Assembly: GCF_030296835.1 (NCBI RefSeq)
Contig: NZ_AP027922.1
Coordinates: 2,852,001-2,916,000, forward strand
Source: Pseudoalteromonas sp. MM1
Lineage (GTDB): Bacteria; Pseudomonadota; Gammaproteobacteria; Enterobacterales; Alteromonadaceae
Length of the DNA: 64,000 bases
Direction of reading: 5' to 3'
Every line of letters starts with the position of its first letter. Positions within the stretch are counted from its first letter, which is position 1. The notes under the pieces are model-generated. The model ran no database searches. It saw only the letters and a program-made list of their open reading frames with translations, and was not told where the DNA came from. Below, in pieces: positions 25,743 through 34,546 of the stretch. Made by a program: the position numbers and the translations under genes.

Positions 25743-26687
25743 ATGTCTCCTACAGCCGTTACCACGCCAAAGCGTGACTATCGCGGTCGATTTGCACCGT
25801 CTCCTTCTGGGCCACTTCATTTTGGCTCACTTGTGGCGGCTGTGGGCAGCTACCTTGATGCTAAAGTAAATCAGGGTAAATGGTTAGTGCGCATTGAAGA
25901 TATTGACACCACCCGTGTAGTCAAAAATGCCGACTCCGATATTCTAAATACCTTACAAGCCTACGGCCTTTATTGGGACGAACCCGTTGTTTATCAAACT
26001 CAGCGACTACCCCTTTATCAGGAAATAACAAACTCCCTGATCCAACAACACTGTGTGTATGGTTGTCGCTGCTCTCGCAAACAAATAAAAGCCATGGGTG
26101 GCATTTACCAAGGCCACTGCAAAGCGCTTAACTTATCAACAGAGCAAGGTGCACTTCGTCTTAGCCAACAGCACCCAACCTGCCATTTTAACGATTTGAT
26201 TCAAGGGAGCATTACCGTAAATAGTGCATTAGCCCATGAAGATTACATAATAAAGCGAAGTGACGGATTATTTGCCTACCAGCTGGTGGTGGTTATTGAT
26301 GACATTGAGCAAGGCATTAATCGTGTAGTACGCGGCGCCGATTTAATCGAGCCCACAGCACGGCAAATCAGTTTATTTAAACAACTTAATGCGGCCATTC
26401 CCCAATACGCACATTTACCCCTTGCGGTTGCAGAGCCTGGCTTTAAACTTTCTAAACAAAATTACGCGCCCGCTATTAGCACAGATAACCCAAAACCTGC
26501 ACTTATTGATGCATTTGAATTTTTAAACTTACCTGTACATAGTCAATTAAATGATTTATCTGTAGAGCAATTAATGGCGTGGGCCATTAACGAATTTAGC
26601 TTAACAGCGGTGCCAAGCATACCTGAAATTCAAATTTCGCAAGGTCAGCATCCAAACAGCACTAAATTTACGCATTTAAGCAAATAA
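25743..26687 (+). CDS. gluQ: Glutamyl-Q tRNA(Asp) synthetase
   Basis: A 314-residue paralogue of the glutamyl-tRNA synthetase catalytic domain that attaches glutamate to queuosine in tRNA-Asp. It starts GRFAPSPSGPLHFGSL (class I HIGH-type motif) and has the KLSKQN counterpart of KMSKS near residue 240. The zinc ligands CRCSRKQI...YQGHC are near 112-132. It lacks the anticodon-binding domain present in gltX at the left edge. It is the second gene after dksA, and a hairpin terminator follows it before pcnB. Confidence 0.94.
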   Translation: MSPTAVTTPKRDYRGRFAPSPSGPLHFGSLVAAVGSYLDAKVNQGKWLVRIEDIDTTRVVKNADSDILNTLQAYGLYWDEPVVYQTQRLPLYQEITNSLIQQHCVYGCRCSRKQIKAMGGIYQGHCKALNLSTEQGALRLSQQHPTCHFNDLIQGSITVNSALAHEDYIIKRSDGLFAYQLVVVIDDIEQGINRVVRGADLIEPTARQISLFKQLNAAIPQYAHLPLAVAEPGFKLSKQNYAPAISTDNPKPALIDAFEFLNLPVHSQLNDLSVEQLMAWAINEFSLTAVPSIPEIQISQGQHPNSTKFTHLSK

Positions 26688-26785
26688 AAAACTTAAAAAC
26701 GGCTTAATTTCAGTCCATCAACTTAATTTTTATACCGCGCTGGTATATGATAGCCGCCTAAATAGAGGCTATTTACAATAAATTC

Positions 26786-26823
26786 AAAGCACCGCACTAT
26801 AATACCTAATTTAGGTGCTTTTT
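26786..26823 (+). terminator. Terminator between gluQ and pcnB
   Basis: AAAGCACC and GGTGCTTT pair over a 20-base spacer, followed by further T residues. An inner ACCTAA/TTAGGT pairing stabilises it. The position before the pcnB ribosome-binding site may let it act as an attenuator as well. Confidence 0.6.
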
Positions 26824-26867
26824 GATTGCGATGACCAGCCAATCATCATTTCTGTAGGAGACAGATT

Positions 26868-28253
26868 ATTATTTCCAAGCTTTTTCAATTTTGCAGGCAA
26901 ATAATCGGCCCAAATGCCGATGTGCAAAGCACTCAAACAAGTGATGAACCGGTTGTTGTAACACGCGGCGAACATGGTATTTCACGTAAACAATTTAGCC
27001 CAAATGCAATCAAAGTACTTTACCGTTTAAAAGACGGTGGTTACGACGCTTACCTAGTAGGTGGTTGTATTCGCGATATATTGTTAGGTCAACAGCCAAA
27101 AGACTTTGACGTAGTGACCAATGCCACTCCAGAGCAAGTTAAAAAACTATTTAGAAATTGCCGCCTTATTGGCCGCCGCTTTCGCTTAGCGCATATTGTT
27201 TTTGGTCGCGAAATCATAGAAGTAGCCACCATGCGCGGGCACCATGAAGCGCAAGAAGACAAAAACCAAATTAGCCAATCAAGCGAACACGGGCAATTAC
27301 TGCGCGATAACGTGTATGGTAGCATTGAAGAAGATGCCGAGCGCCGTGACTTTTCTATCAATGCGCTGTACTACTCGATTAACGATTTTTGTATATACGA
27401 TTACGCCAATGGCTTAGCGGCTATAAAAGCAAAGCAAATTGAGTTAATTGGCGACCCAGAAACGCGCTACCGTGAAGACCCTGTGCGTATGCTGCGTGCG
27501 GTACGCTTTGCAACCAAGCTTGATATGAGCATTGCGCCTAAAAGCGAAAAGCCTATTACTGCGCTTGCCAGCCTACTCGATAACATTCCGCCAGCGCGTT
27601 TATTTGAAGAAGTGTTAAAGCTGTTTTTAAACGGTAAAGCCGAAGCAAACTATTTAATGCTACGACAATACGGCTTATTTAAATCGTTATTTCCGGTGCT
27701 TGATAAAATTTTAGATAAAAACCCTGACGGCTTAGAAGCGGCGTTTATTCAACAAATGTTTCAAAACACCGATAAACGCATTAATGCTGATAAAAAAGTC
27801 ACGCCTGCATTTATATTTGCCGCTTTACTCTGGTTCCCGCTGCTTGAACGTGCAGATAAAATTAAACAACAAGAACAACTCTCTTACTTTGATGCATTTG
27901 CACAAGCAATGAATAAAGTATTAAGTGAAAACGCCCAGCATATAGCCGTACCAAAACGCTTTACCCTAGGCGCTCGCGATATTTGGCATATACAGCAACG
28001 TTTAGATAAACGTGCCGGGCAACGTGCTTACAGACTTACCCAGCAACCACGCTTTAAAGCCGCTTACGACTTTTTATTATTACGCGTTGATGCCGGTGAG
28101 CAACAACATAGTGAACTTGCTCAGTGGTGGACTCAGTACTTAAGCCAAGATATAAACGGCCAAAAAGACATGGTAAAAAATCTAGGCCATCAAGGTGGGC
28201 CTAAACCACGTAAGCGCTCACGCCGCCGCACCACTAAAAAGCCGACTGAGTAA
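26868..28253 (+). CDS. pcnB: Poly(A) polymerase I, apparent AUU start
   Basis: PcnB adds poly(A) tails to RNA 3' ends and thereby promotes decay. The core has YLVGGCIRDILLGQQPKDFDVVTNA and RRDFSINALYY; the C-terminus is basic (PRKRSRRRTTKK). No ATG, GTG or TTG is well placed. An ATT at 26868 is seven bases after AGGAG and opens a frame IISKLFQFCRQ, in which FCR falls at residues 8-10, exactly as in the E. coli protein, which is known to begin at AUU. A GTG at 26922 has no ribosome-binding site and would remove this conserved start. The AUU-start product is 461 residues. Confidence 0.93.
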   Translation: MISKLFQFCRQIIGPNADVQSTQTSDEPVVVTRGEHGISRKQFSPNAIKVLYRLKDGGYDAYLVGGCIRDILLGQQPKDFDVVTNATPEQVKKLFRNCRLIGRRFRLAHIVFGREIIEVATMRGHHEAQEDKNQISQSSEHGQLLRDNVYGSIEEDAERRDFSINALYYSINDFCIYDYANGLAAIKAKQIELIGDPETRYREDPVRMLRAVRFATKLDMSIAPKSEKPITALASLLDNIPPARLFEEVLKLFLNGKAEANYLMLRQYGLFKSLFPVLDKILDKNPDGLEAAFIQQMFQNTDKRINADKKVTPAFIFAALLWFPLLERADKIKQQEQLSYFDAFAQAMNKVLSENAQHIAVPKRFTLGARDIWHIQQRLDKRAGQRAYRLTQQPRFKAAYDFLLLRVDAGEQQHSELAQWWTQYLSQDINGQKDMVKNLGHQGGPKPRKRSRRRTTKKPTE

Positions 28254-28257
28254 TTGT

Positions 28258-28743
28258 ATGCAGTGTGTATATTTGGGTTTAGGTGCCAACCTAAACTCAC
28301 CCAAAGAGCAGCTTGATAACGCAGTTTATGCGCTTAAAAAGCTGCCGCATAGCGAATTTATAAGTGTATCGCATTACTATGCAAGCAAGCCCATGGGGCC
28401 ACAAGATCAACCCGACTACGTCAATGCCGTTGCGTGTATTAACACCGCGCTTGAACCTGAGCAATTACTTGATTTAACGCAAGCCATAGAGCTTGAGCAT
28501 GGGCGAGTAAGAAAAGCCGAGCGCTGGGGGCCGCGTACCCTCGATATAGATACCTTACTGTTTGGGCAGCAAGTTATTAATAACGAACGTTTAACTGTGC
28601 CACATTATGGCCTGTGCGAACGTGAGTTTGTAGTTTACCCTTTACTTGAGCTTGCCCCAGAACTGATTTTACCAAGCGGCATTGCATTAAAAACCATTGC
28701 GCAAGGCTTACCGCTCAACGACTTACAACAATTACCTCTGTAA
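28258..28743 (+). CDS. folK: HPPK, 6-hydroxymethyl-dihydropterin pyrophosphokinase
   Basis: A 161-residue folate-pathway enzyme that transfers pyrophosphate from ATP to 6-hydroxymethyl-7,8-dihydropterin. The motifs YLGLGANLNSP at the start, RKAERWGPRTLDIDTLLFG near 85-105, and VPHYGLCEREFVVYPLLELAP are all present. The ATG at 28258 is four bases after the pcnB stop and gives the standard length; a longer in-frame start inside pcnB is not needed. It is in the pcnB-folK-panB-panC run, as in E. coli. Confidence 0.96.
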   Translation: MQCVYLGLGANLNSPKEQLDNAVYALKKLPHSEFISVSHYYASKPMGPQDQPDYVNAVACINTALEPEQLLDLTQAIELEHGRVRKAERWGPRTLDIDTLLFGQQVINNERLTVPHYGLCEREFVVYPLLELAPELILPSGIALKTIAQGLPLNDLQQLPL

Positions 28744-28773
28744 TTAACCAAGGCTTATGCCTGCGAGGATATT

Positions 28774-29568
28774 ATGTCTAAAATAACCGTTTCTACTTTA
28801 AATAAAATGAAAGCAGAAAATAACAAGATCACCGCATTAACCGCATATGATGCCAGTTTTGCTAAGTTATTTCATGATAACGGCGTGGATGTTATTTTAG
28901 TTGGCGACTCTTTAGGCATGGTGCTACAAGGCGGCGACGATACCTTAGCAGTTACAAACCAAGATATAGCCTATCATACCCGCTGTGTACGTGGTGGCAG
29001 CCGTGAGCTTTTTGTAATAGCCGATATGCCCTTTATGAGCTATTCAAACGTTAGCGACACCTGTAAAAATGCAGCAGAATTAATGCGTGCCGGCGCTAAT
29101 ATGGTAAAACTTGAAGGCGGTGAATGGCTTTACGACAGCATTAAAAGCTTAACGCAGCAAGGTATTCCTGTGTGTGGCCATTTAGGATTAACGCCGCAAT
29201 CGGTACACGTATTTGGTGGCTTTAAAATTCAAGGACGCGAAGACGACAAAGCGCAAAAAATGATTGACGATGCAAAAGCACTTGAAGATGCAGGCGCCCA
29301 ATTATTAGTGCTTGAGTGTATCCCAAGTGCGCTTGCTAAACGCATTACCGATGCCGTGACTATTCCTACTATAGGTATTGGCGCAGGCAATGTAACAGAT
29401 GGCCAAATACTGGTAATGCACGACTTAGTGGGTATTTCTGCAGGATATATTCCTAAATTTTCTAAAAACTTTTTACTAGAAACTGGCAACATGCCAGATG
29501 CAGTTAAAAAATATTGTACAGACGTTAAAAGTGGCGCATTTCCAAGCGCCGAACATGAGTTTAAATAA
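28774..29568 (+). CDS. panB: Ketopantoate hydroxymethyltransferase
   Basis: PanB (264 residues) makes ketopantoate from ketoisovalerate and methylene-tetrahydrofolate, the first step towards pantothenate and CoA. The family motifs [35 protein letters not shown] and [21 protein letters not shown] are intact. It starts behind a GAGGA ribosome-binding site, and its stop codon overlaps the panC start as TAATG, so the two are translationally coupled. The third pathway gene, panD, is not in the window. Confidence 0.97.
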   Translation: MSKITVSTLNKMKAENNKITALTAYDASFAKLFHDNGVDVILVGDSLGMVLQGGDDTLAVTNQDIAYHTRCVRGGSRELFVIADMPFMSYSNVSDTCKNAAELMRAGANMVKLEGGEWLYDSIKSLTQQGIPVCGHLGLTPQSVHVFGGFKIQGREDDKAQKMIDDAKALEDAGAQLLVLECIPSALAKRITDAVTIPTIGIGAGNVTDGQILVMHDLVGISAGYIPKFSKNFLLETGNMPDAVKKYCTDVKSGAFPSAEHEFK

Positions 29569-30416
29569 TGCAGTCAATTACTGAAATTAAATCGTTACGT
29601 AGTCAAGTTAAAGCGTGGCGCCAAGCAGGCTTAAGCGTGGCTTTAGTGCCAACCATGGGCAACTTGCACCAAGGCCATTTTTCGTTAGTCGAAAAGGCTA
29701 AAACAATGGCAGACAAAGTGGTTGTGAGCATTTTTGTCAACCCAATGCAATTTGGTGCCAACGAAGATTTAGATAGCTACCCACGTACATTAAATGAAGA
29801 CAAACAAGGCTTAGCCGACTTAAACACCGATATTGTATTTACCCCAAGCGTAGATACTATTTACCCAAACGGGCTGGGTGAGCAAAGCTTTGTAGATGTA
29901 CCGGGTGTTTCTATGGGGTATTGCGGCGGCACGCGCCCTGGGCACTTTAGAGGCGTTGCCACGGTAGTAACTAAGTTATTTAATTTAGTACAGCCAGATT
30001 ATGCATGCTTTGGCGAAAAAGACTTTCAGCAACTACAAGTGATAAAAACCATGGTACGCGATTTATCAATTCCGGTTGAAATTATCGGCGTACCGACCAT
30101 GCGTGAAGTATCAGGGCTTGCTATGAGCTCGCGAAATGGCTATTTATCTGCAGAGCAAAAAGCCACGGCTACCGCATTATTTAAAACCCTAAACAGTTGC
30201 GCTGAGCAGCTCAAAACAGGTAATACCGATTACAAAGCACTTGAGCAAATAGCAAAAAGTAGTTTAGAACAAGCCGGCTTAAAGCCTGACTATTTTGAGA
30301 TAGCTCAACGAGATACATTAAAAGCTGCTACACTTGATGATACACAACTTGTTATTTTAGCTGCCGCCTTTTTAGGTAATGTTAGATTAATCGACAATTT
30401 ACAAGTTGAGATTTAA
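29568..30416 (+). CDS. panC: Pantothenate synthetase
   Basis: PanC (282 residues) joins pantoate and beta-alanine using ATP. It shows [14 protein letters not shown] (the class I-like HxGH motif), [22 protein letters not shown] and MSSRNGYLS. It is the last gene of the folK-panB-panC run and overlaps panB by one base. A small lipoprotein gene follows 30 bases later. Confidence 0.97.
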   Translation: MQSITEIKSLRSQVKAWRQAGLSVALVPTMGNLHQGHFSLVEKAKTMADKVVVSIFVNPMQFGANEDLDSYPRTLNEDKQGLADLNTDIVFTPSVDTIYPNGLGEQSFVDVPGVSMGYCGGTRPGHFRGVATVVTKLFNLVQPDYACFGEKDFQQLQVIKTMVRDLSIPVEIIGVPTMREVSGLAMSSRNGYLSAEQKATATALFKTLNSCAEQLKTGNTDYKALEQIAKSSLEQAGLKPDYFEIAQRDTLKAATLDDTQLVILAAAFLGNVRLIDNLQVEI

Positions 30417-30446
30417 CAAAAGCGCAGCTCAACGTTAAGGATAAGC

Positions 30447-30683
30447 ATGCAAACATTTATTAAAACGAGTGCCCTAGCCCTTTCATTTTCATTGTTAGCA
30501 GCTTGCCAAAATCAAGTGAAAAACCCTGAGTTAAACCAATGCGCACAACAAAACTATCAGTGCGAAAATAGTTGCGATCAGCAATCGATTGACAAAGGTT
30601 TAAAACAGCAAGTGTGCTCTGCCAAATGTGTAGAGAGCTACAATCAGTGTAAAGCACAAGCGCAAAAGCTGACTGATCTGTAA
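30447..30683 (+). CDS. Small cysteine-rich lipoprotein
   Basis: A 78-residue protein with a signal peptide ending LLAAC (lipid-modified Cys 20) and a mature part holding six further cysteines, spaced as in CAQQNYQCENSC...CSAKCVESYNQC. The cysteine pattern suggests disulfide-bonded helices of the coiled-coil type. No family is recognised. It has a good AAGGA ribosome-binding site and may be co-transcribed with panC. A strong terminator follows. Confidence 0.75.
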   Translation: MQTFIKTSALALSFSLLAACQNQVKNPELNQCAQQNYQCENSCDQQSIDKGLKQQVCSAKCVESYNQCKAQAQKLTDL

Positions 30684-30730
30684 TCGCTTTTAGTAAGTTA
30701 GTCTGTTTTACGCTTTAAAATTTTACACAC

Positions 30731-30759
30731 AAAAAAACCGCTCATTGAGCGGTTTTTTT
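30731..30759. terminator. Bidirectional terminator between the lipoprotein gene and pstS
   Basis: AAAAAAACCGCTC and GAGCGGTTTTTTT pair around ATT, a symmetric hairpin with T-runs in both directions. Confidence 0.92.
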
Positions 30760-30775
30760 ATTGGTTGGGTTTAAA

Positions 30776-31741
30776 TTATAAACCTAACTTTTTAAGCTCT
30801 GCTTCTGCTAACTTAGCAGATAGTGGTACGTAACCATCTTTTTCAACGATTTTTTGACCGTCTTTAGAAAGTACCATTTTTAAGAACTCAGCTTCAATTG
30901 GTGAAAGCGGCTTATTAGGGTGCTTGTTCACGTAAACGTATAAGAAACGAGAAAGTGGGTATTTACCTTTAGCAACATTATCAAGCGTTGCATCTACGTA
31001 GTTAGTGCCTTTTTTAGATAAAGGAACCGTACGTACACCCGACGTTTTGTAACCAATGCCTGAGTAACCAATCGCGTTTAATGAAGATGAGATTGACTGT
31101 ACAACAGAGGCTGAACCTGGTTGCTCATTTACGTTGTTACGGAAGTCACCTTTACACAGTGCTTTCTTTTTAAAGTAACCGTAAGTACCTGATACAGAGT
31201 TACGTCCGTATAATTGAATGTCTTTTGCAGCCCAGTCGCCCGTTAGGCCAACATCGCTCCAGCGGTTAACTTGCTCAGACGCACCACATTTACGAGTAGA
31301 TGAAAAAATAGCATCTACTTGGTCAATACGTAAGCCTTCAATTGGGTTATCTTTGTGTACAAATACCGCTAATGCATCAATCGCTACACGCACTTCTGTA
31401 GGCTTGTAACCGTAGCGTTTTTCAAACGCTTCGATTTCTTTTGATTTCATTTTACGGCTCATAGGACCCATGTTAGAGGTGCCTTCAGTAAGCGCTGGTG
31501 GAGCAGTAGACGAACCTGCCGCTTGAATTTGAATATTTACATTTGGGTAAATACGTTTGTACTCTTCAGCCCAAAAAGTCATCATGTTAGCTAAAGTATC
31601 AGAGCCTACAGATGAAAAGTTACCTGAAACGCCGTTAATTTTTTGATATTCAGGAATTGCGTCGTCAAGAGCAACAGCCTGTGCAGATACTAATGTTGTA
31701 ACAGCCACACCCATTGCGGCAACTAAGTTTTTAAATTTCAT
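30776..31741 (-). CDS. pstS: Phosphate ABC transporter substrate-binding protein
   Basis: A 321-residue periplasmic phosphate-binding protein with a signal peptide (residues 1-24) and the phosphate-contact regions [19 protein letters not shown] and [14 protein letters not shown]. It lies downstream of phoR, with two tandem Pho boxes in between, so it can be induced separately by PhoB. The permease and ATPase genes pstCAB are not adjacent; the next gene is on the other strand. Related marine genomes often keep pstS next to phoBR in this way. Confidence 0.93.
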   Translation of the reverse strand: MKFKNLVAAMGVAVTTLVSAQAVALDDAIPEYQKINGVSGNFSSVGSDTLANMMTFWAEEYKRIYPNVNIQIQAAGSSTAPPALTEGTSNMGPMSRKMKSKEIEAFEKRYGYKPTEVRVAIDALAVFVHKDNPIEGLRIDQVDAIFSSTRKCGASEQVNRWSDVGLTGDWAAKDIQLYGRNSVSGTYGYFKKKALCKGDFRNNVNEQPGSASVVQSISSSLNAIGYSGIGYKTSGVRTVPLSKKGTNYVDATLDNVAKGKYPLSRFLYVYVNKHPNKPLSPIEAEFLKMVLSKDGQKIVEKDGYVPLSAKLAEAELKKLGL

Positions 31742-31774
31742 GCGGGGTTCTCCGATTTGTTCGTCCCATTTCCT

Positions 31775-31810
31775 AACTGTCGTCTACTGTAAAGTGAGTA
31801 GATGACAGTT
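31775..31810. promoter_or_regulatory. Inverted repeat overlapping the pstS promoter
   Basis: AACTGTCGTCTACT and AGTAGATGACAGTT pair over an eight-base spacer with one mismatch. The distal arm contains the last Pho half-site and the spacer borders a candidate -10 (TACAGT on the minus strand). It could be a second regulator's operator or a leader hairpin. Confidence 0.5.
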
Positions 31811-31841
31811 ACATTACTCTTAAATGACACTTTTATGACTT
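31802..31841 (-). promoter_or_regulatory. Two tandem Pho boxes upstream of pstS
   Basis: On the minus strand the half-sites GTCAT, GTCAT, GTAAT and GTCAT repeat at exactly 11-base intervals (plus-strand starts 31835, 31824, 31813 and 31802). This is the PhoB direct-repeat layout, doubled. It lies between phoR and pstS, about 60-100 bases before the pstS start. Confidence 0.85.
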
Positions 31842-31856
31842 TACTTTTTGTTACCG

Positions 31857-33164
31857 TTAACTTGCTAAGTTAACAAGCTTATCCTTTGAAAAATCGAAAG
31901 AAAAACACGAGCCTCTACCAAGCTCACTGGTTATATTTAATTTACTATCGTGACGTGTAAGCACGTGTTTAGTAATTGCTAAGCCTAAACCTGAGCCACC
32001 GGTTGTGCGGCTCCTTGCTTTATCTACGCGGTAAAAGCGCTCAGTTAAACGATTTATATGCTCTGGTGCAATACCATCGCCATTATCATTTACACTAAAG
32101 TGCGCAAGCCCCTCTTTACGCTGCCAGGTAACAACAATTTTTCCGCCCGCTTTAGTGTAATGTATAGCGTTAAACACTAAATTAGAAAACGCACTGCGTA
32201 GCTCATCTTCAGAGCCTTTAATATCAAGCTCATTATCTATATCAAAAATAAGCTCATGGCCTTTATCTTGGTTTATAGACTGCGCTTCGGTTTTAATGTA
32301 GTTGAGCATTTGCGGCACATTTATGGCTTTGTCGTTGTCTTGCCTGCGCGCCCCTTCAATACGCGAAAGAGATAAAAGCTGATTAACTAAGCTGTCCATA
32401 CGCTTACATTGCTCAAGCATGGTATTTTGCGCTTTATTCCACATTGCAGGCGGTGGCATCATATCGCCATCCATCATTTCAAGGTAGCCAGTAACGACCG
32501 TAAGCGGCGTACGCAGCTCATGCGATACATTGGCAACAAAGTCTTTGCGCATTTGCTCTAGCTGCTTTAGGCGTGTTACATCACGTACTACCACCATAAG
32601 CTGCGTGTTGGCATACGGCATTACCCTAAATTCAAGCACTTGGTCAACAATATGCCCGTTATCAAGCTCTAATGGCTCTTCAAATTCACCGCGCAGCATG
32701 TACTTGGCAAATTTAGGTTCGCGTATTAGGTTATCTAGGCGCTGGCCATGATCGGTCGGCCATTGTAGCCCCAATACTTTAAGTGCAAGTTGGTTACACC
32801 AAACAATGCTTAAATCACTTTGCAATACCACTACGGCATCGGGTACAGCTTCAGCCCCATCGCGAAAGCGACGAATTAAATCGGCCAGTTCGTTGCGTTT
32901 TTTACGATTACGGTGCTGTAAATGATAAATGCCTTCAAATACTTGTTCCCACGCACCCTCGCCCTCTGGTGGGTTAAAGCTACGTTGATTTAAAAGCCAA
33001 TCGCTTAAGCGATAAAGTTGATGGTAATGCCAGACTAAAAGAGAAGAAGTGCCTAAAAATAAAAGCAAAAATGGTGCACCAATAAGTACACCAACTAATA
33101 ACAGGGGTAAAAAATAGATAAACAGACGTTTTACTAACGCCTGTTTATTAATAACTCGATACAT
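31857..33164 (-). CDS. phoR: Phosphate regulon sensor kinase PhoR
   Basis: A 435-residue membrane kinase: two close N-terminal helices (about 12-45), a PAS domain (about 100-200, VVLQSDLSIVWCNQLALKVLG), HisKA (FVANVSHELRTPLTVVTGY, His near 217) and HATPase (GSGLGLAITKHVL). Short loop topology without a periplasmic domain is typical of PhoR, which senses phosphate through the Pst/PhoU complex. It is 58 bases after phoB. Confidence 0.95.
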   Translation of the reverse strand: MYRVINKQALVKRLFIYFLPLLLVGVLIGAPFLLLFLGTSSLLVWHYHQLYRLSDWLLNQRSFNPPEGEGAWEQVFEGIYHLQHRNRKKRNELADLIRRFRDGAEAVPDAVVVLQSDLSIVWCNQLALKVLGLQWPTDHGQRLDNLIREPKFAKYMLRGEFEEPLELDNGHIVDQVLEFRVMPYANTQLMVVVRDVTRLKQLEQMRKDFVANVSHELRTPLTVVTGYLEMMDGDMMPPPAMWNKAQNTMLEQCKRMDSLVNQLLSLSRIEGARRQDNDKAINVPQMLNYIKTEAQSINQDKGHELIFDIDNELDIKGSEDELRSAFSNLVFNAIHYTKAGGKIVVTWQRKEGLAHFSVNDNGDGIAPEHINRLTERFYRVDKARSRTTGGSGLGLAITKHVLTRHDSKLNITSELGRGSCFSFDFSKDKLVNLAS

Positions 33165-33222
33165 ACACTCACTTTACCTTTGAGTAGTAATTTATGCGTA
33201 CTCACACCCTAGCTGCGGTACC

Positions 33223-33912
33223 TTATAATTTACTAGAAAAACGATAACCTGCACCACGTACTGTTTGTACTAAGCGATCATGCCCCAGCGGTGCAATCGC
33301 TTTGCGTAAACGTCGTATGTGCACATCAACTGTACGGTCTTCTACGTACACATTAGTTCCCCAAACATGATCAAGCAGTTGCTCACGGCTATAAACACGC
33401 TCTGGGTGAGTCATAAAAAAATGTAATAATCTAAATTCGGTTGGGCCCATATCAAGCTCGCTTCCCTCAGAGGTAACGCGGTGCGATATTGGGTCTAAAC
33501 GCAAGCCATGTACTTCTATGGCTTCTTCTAATGAGGTAGGCGATACACGGCGAATAACCGCTTTAATGCGAGCCATTAACTCTTTAGGAGAAAAAGGTTT
33601 AGTAACGTAGTCATCTGCCCCTACTTCTAGGCCGCGTACTTTGTCTTCTTCTTCGCCGCGGGCTGTAAGCATAATAATTGGAATTTGACGTGTGTATTCA
33701 CTTTGCTTAAATTGCTTAGCTATTTGAATACCGCTACCGCCTGGTAACATCCAATCGAGTAAAACCATATCTGGGTATGGTTCAACCATAGCTGCAATGG
33801 CAGAATCGTAATCTTCTGCTTCAATTGCTTGAAATCCATTTTGTTCTAAAACAAAAACTAACATCTCTCTGATAGGAGCTTCATCATCTACGACTAGTAC
33901 TTTACGTGACAT
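33223..33912 (-). CDS. phoB: Phosphate regulon response regulator PhoB
   Basis: A 229-residue OmpR-type regulator. Receiver: [13 protein letters not shown] with Asp near 53 (VLLDWMLPG) and the conserved Lys in [13 protein letters not shown]. The winged helix ends [12 protein letters not shown]. It should bind the Pho boxes seen before phoB and pstS. Upstream is a 634-base non-coding region with a repeat array. Confidence 0.96.
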   Translation of the reverse strand: MSRKVLVVDDEAPIREMLVFVLEQNGFQAIEAEDYDSAIAAMVEPYPDMVLLDWMLPGGSGIQIAKQFKQSEYTRQIPIIMLTARGEEEDKVRGLEVGADDYVTKPFSPKELMARIKAVIRRVSPTSLEEAIEVHGLRLDPISHRVTSEGSELDMGPTEFRLLHFFMTHPERVYSREQLLDHVWGTNVYVEDRTVDVHIRRLRKAIAPLGHDRLVQTVRGAGYRFSSKL

Positions 33913-33951
33913 TCCAAATTATCTCTTACGCTATCGAATTAGTTTTCATTA

Positions 33952-33981
33952 TTATGACTAAGTATGACATTTTTATGAAAG
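33952..33981 (-). promoter_or_regulatory. Candidate Pho box upstream of phoB
   Basis: On the minus strand, TTCAT, GTCAT and GTCAT half-sites follow each other at 11- and 10-base spacing within TTTCATAAAAATGTCATA and the next repeat. This fits PhoB autoregulation, although the first half-site is imperfect. Confidence 0.6.
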
Positions 33982-34139
33982 TGTAACGTGTAAATTAAAA
34001 TCCTGGTAAAAAAAACACAAAATAGTGACAAAAAACATCATTAACGTCATATTTTTAAAACTATTTTGCAAATTAAGGTTAATCAAAACATATTTACAAA
34101 AAGATGACAGTTCTATTTCTGAGTAGACACTCATAGCGG

Positions 34140-34468
34140 GATCATTACTTTACTAACACAGTAAAAAAACCAGATACGAAACTGATTTTGCACTGCTAGA
34201 TGTCATTATGTGGCTAAAAATAGATCTGTTTTTTACTAAGCAGCCTATTAAAAGATCTGGTTTTTACTAAGCTGATCGGGTTTGGGATCACACTTATACT
34301 TAGTCAAACAACTAAGCACCTGATCTATTGTACAAATAAAAAACGATCTGATTAATTGAGTGCCTAACTTAGCGTAAAACTATGCGCTAGTTGGTAAATA
34401 AATGATCCAAACGCGGCGCGGTTAGTAAATCAGTGATCCCACTTTAGTAAGTTGGTATAACAGTGATC
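34140..34468. repeat. Array of 18-bp GATC-N5-TWTACYWAS repeats
   Basis: Seven copies fit the consensus. On the plus strand they begin at 34140, 34223, 34254 and 34286; on the minus strand they occupy 34390-34407, 34421-34438 and 34451-34468. Examples are GATCTGTTTTTTACTAAG and GATCACTGATTTACTAAC. Six of them form two triplets with 30-32-base spacing, about three helical turns, pointing at each other. Two weaker GATC units (34322, 34345) lie between the triplets. Ten GATC sites occur in about 330 bases. There is no open reading frame. The 634-base gap (33913-34546) holds this array, the phoB promoter and the fbaA terminator. Function is unknown; binding by a multimeric, possibly Dam-sensitive protein is inferred. 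Confidence 0.85.
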
Positions 34469-34484
34469 CCAGTACTTTGCGGTA

Positions 34485-34520
34485 TAAAAAAACCAGCTGG
34501 ATTACGCCAGCTGGTTTTTA
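34485..34520 (-). terminator. Terminator after fbaA
   Basis: AACCAGCTGG and CCAGCTGGTT pair perfectly around ATTACG, flanked by A- and T-runs. On the minus strand a long T-run follows the hairpin. Confidence 0.9.
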
Positions 34521-34546
34521 TAACGGTATTTTTTAATTAAAGATCA

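Noticed and set aside
26922..28253. GTG at 26922 as the start of pcnB
   Set aside because: It has no ribosome-binding site and omits a stretch that matches the known N-terminus of the family.
34140..34468. CRISPR array
   Set aside because: The repeats are only 18 bp, vary in sequence, occur in both orientations and have spacers of about 13 bp; no cas gene is in the window.
34140..34468. Primary chromosomal origin
   Set aside because: No clear DnaA boxes or dnaA/gidA neighbours are present. GATC density alone is not enough, so only a secondary replication-control role remains conceivable.
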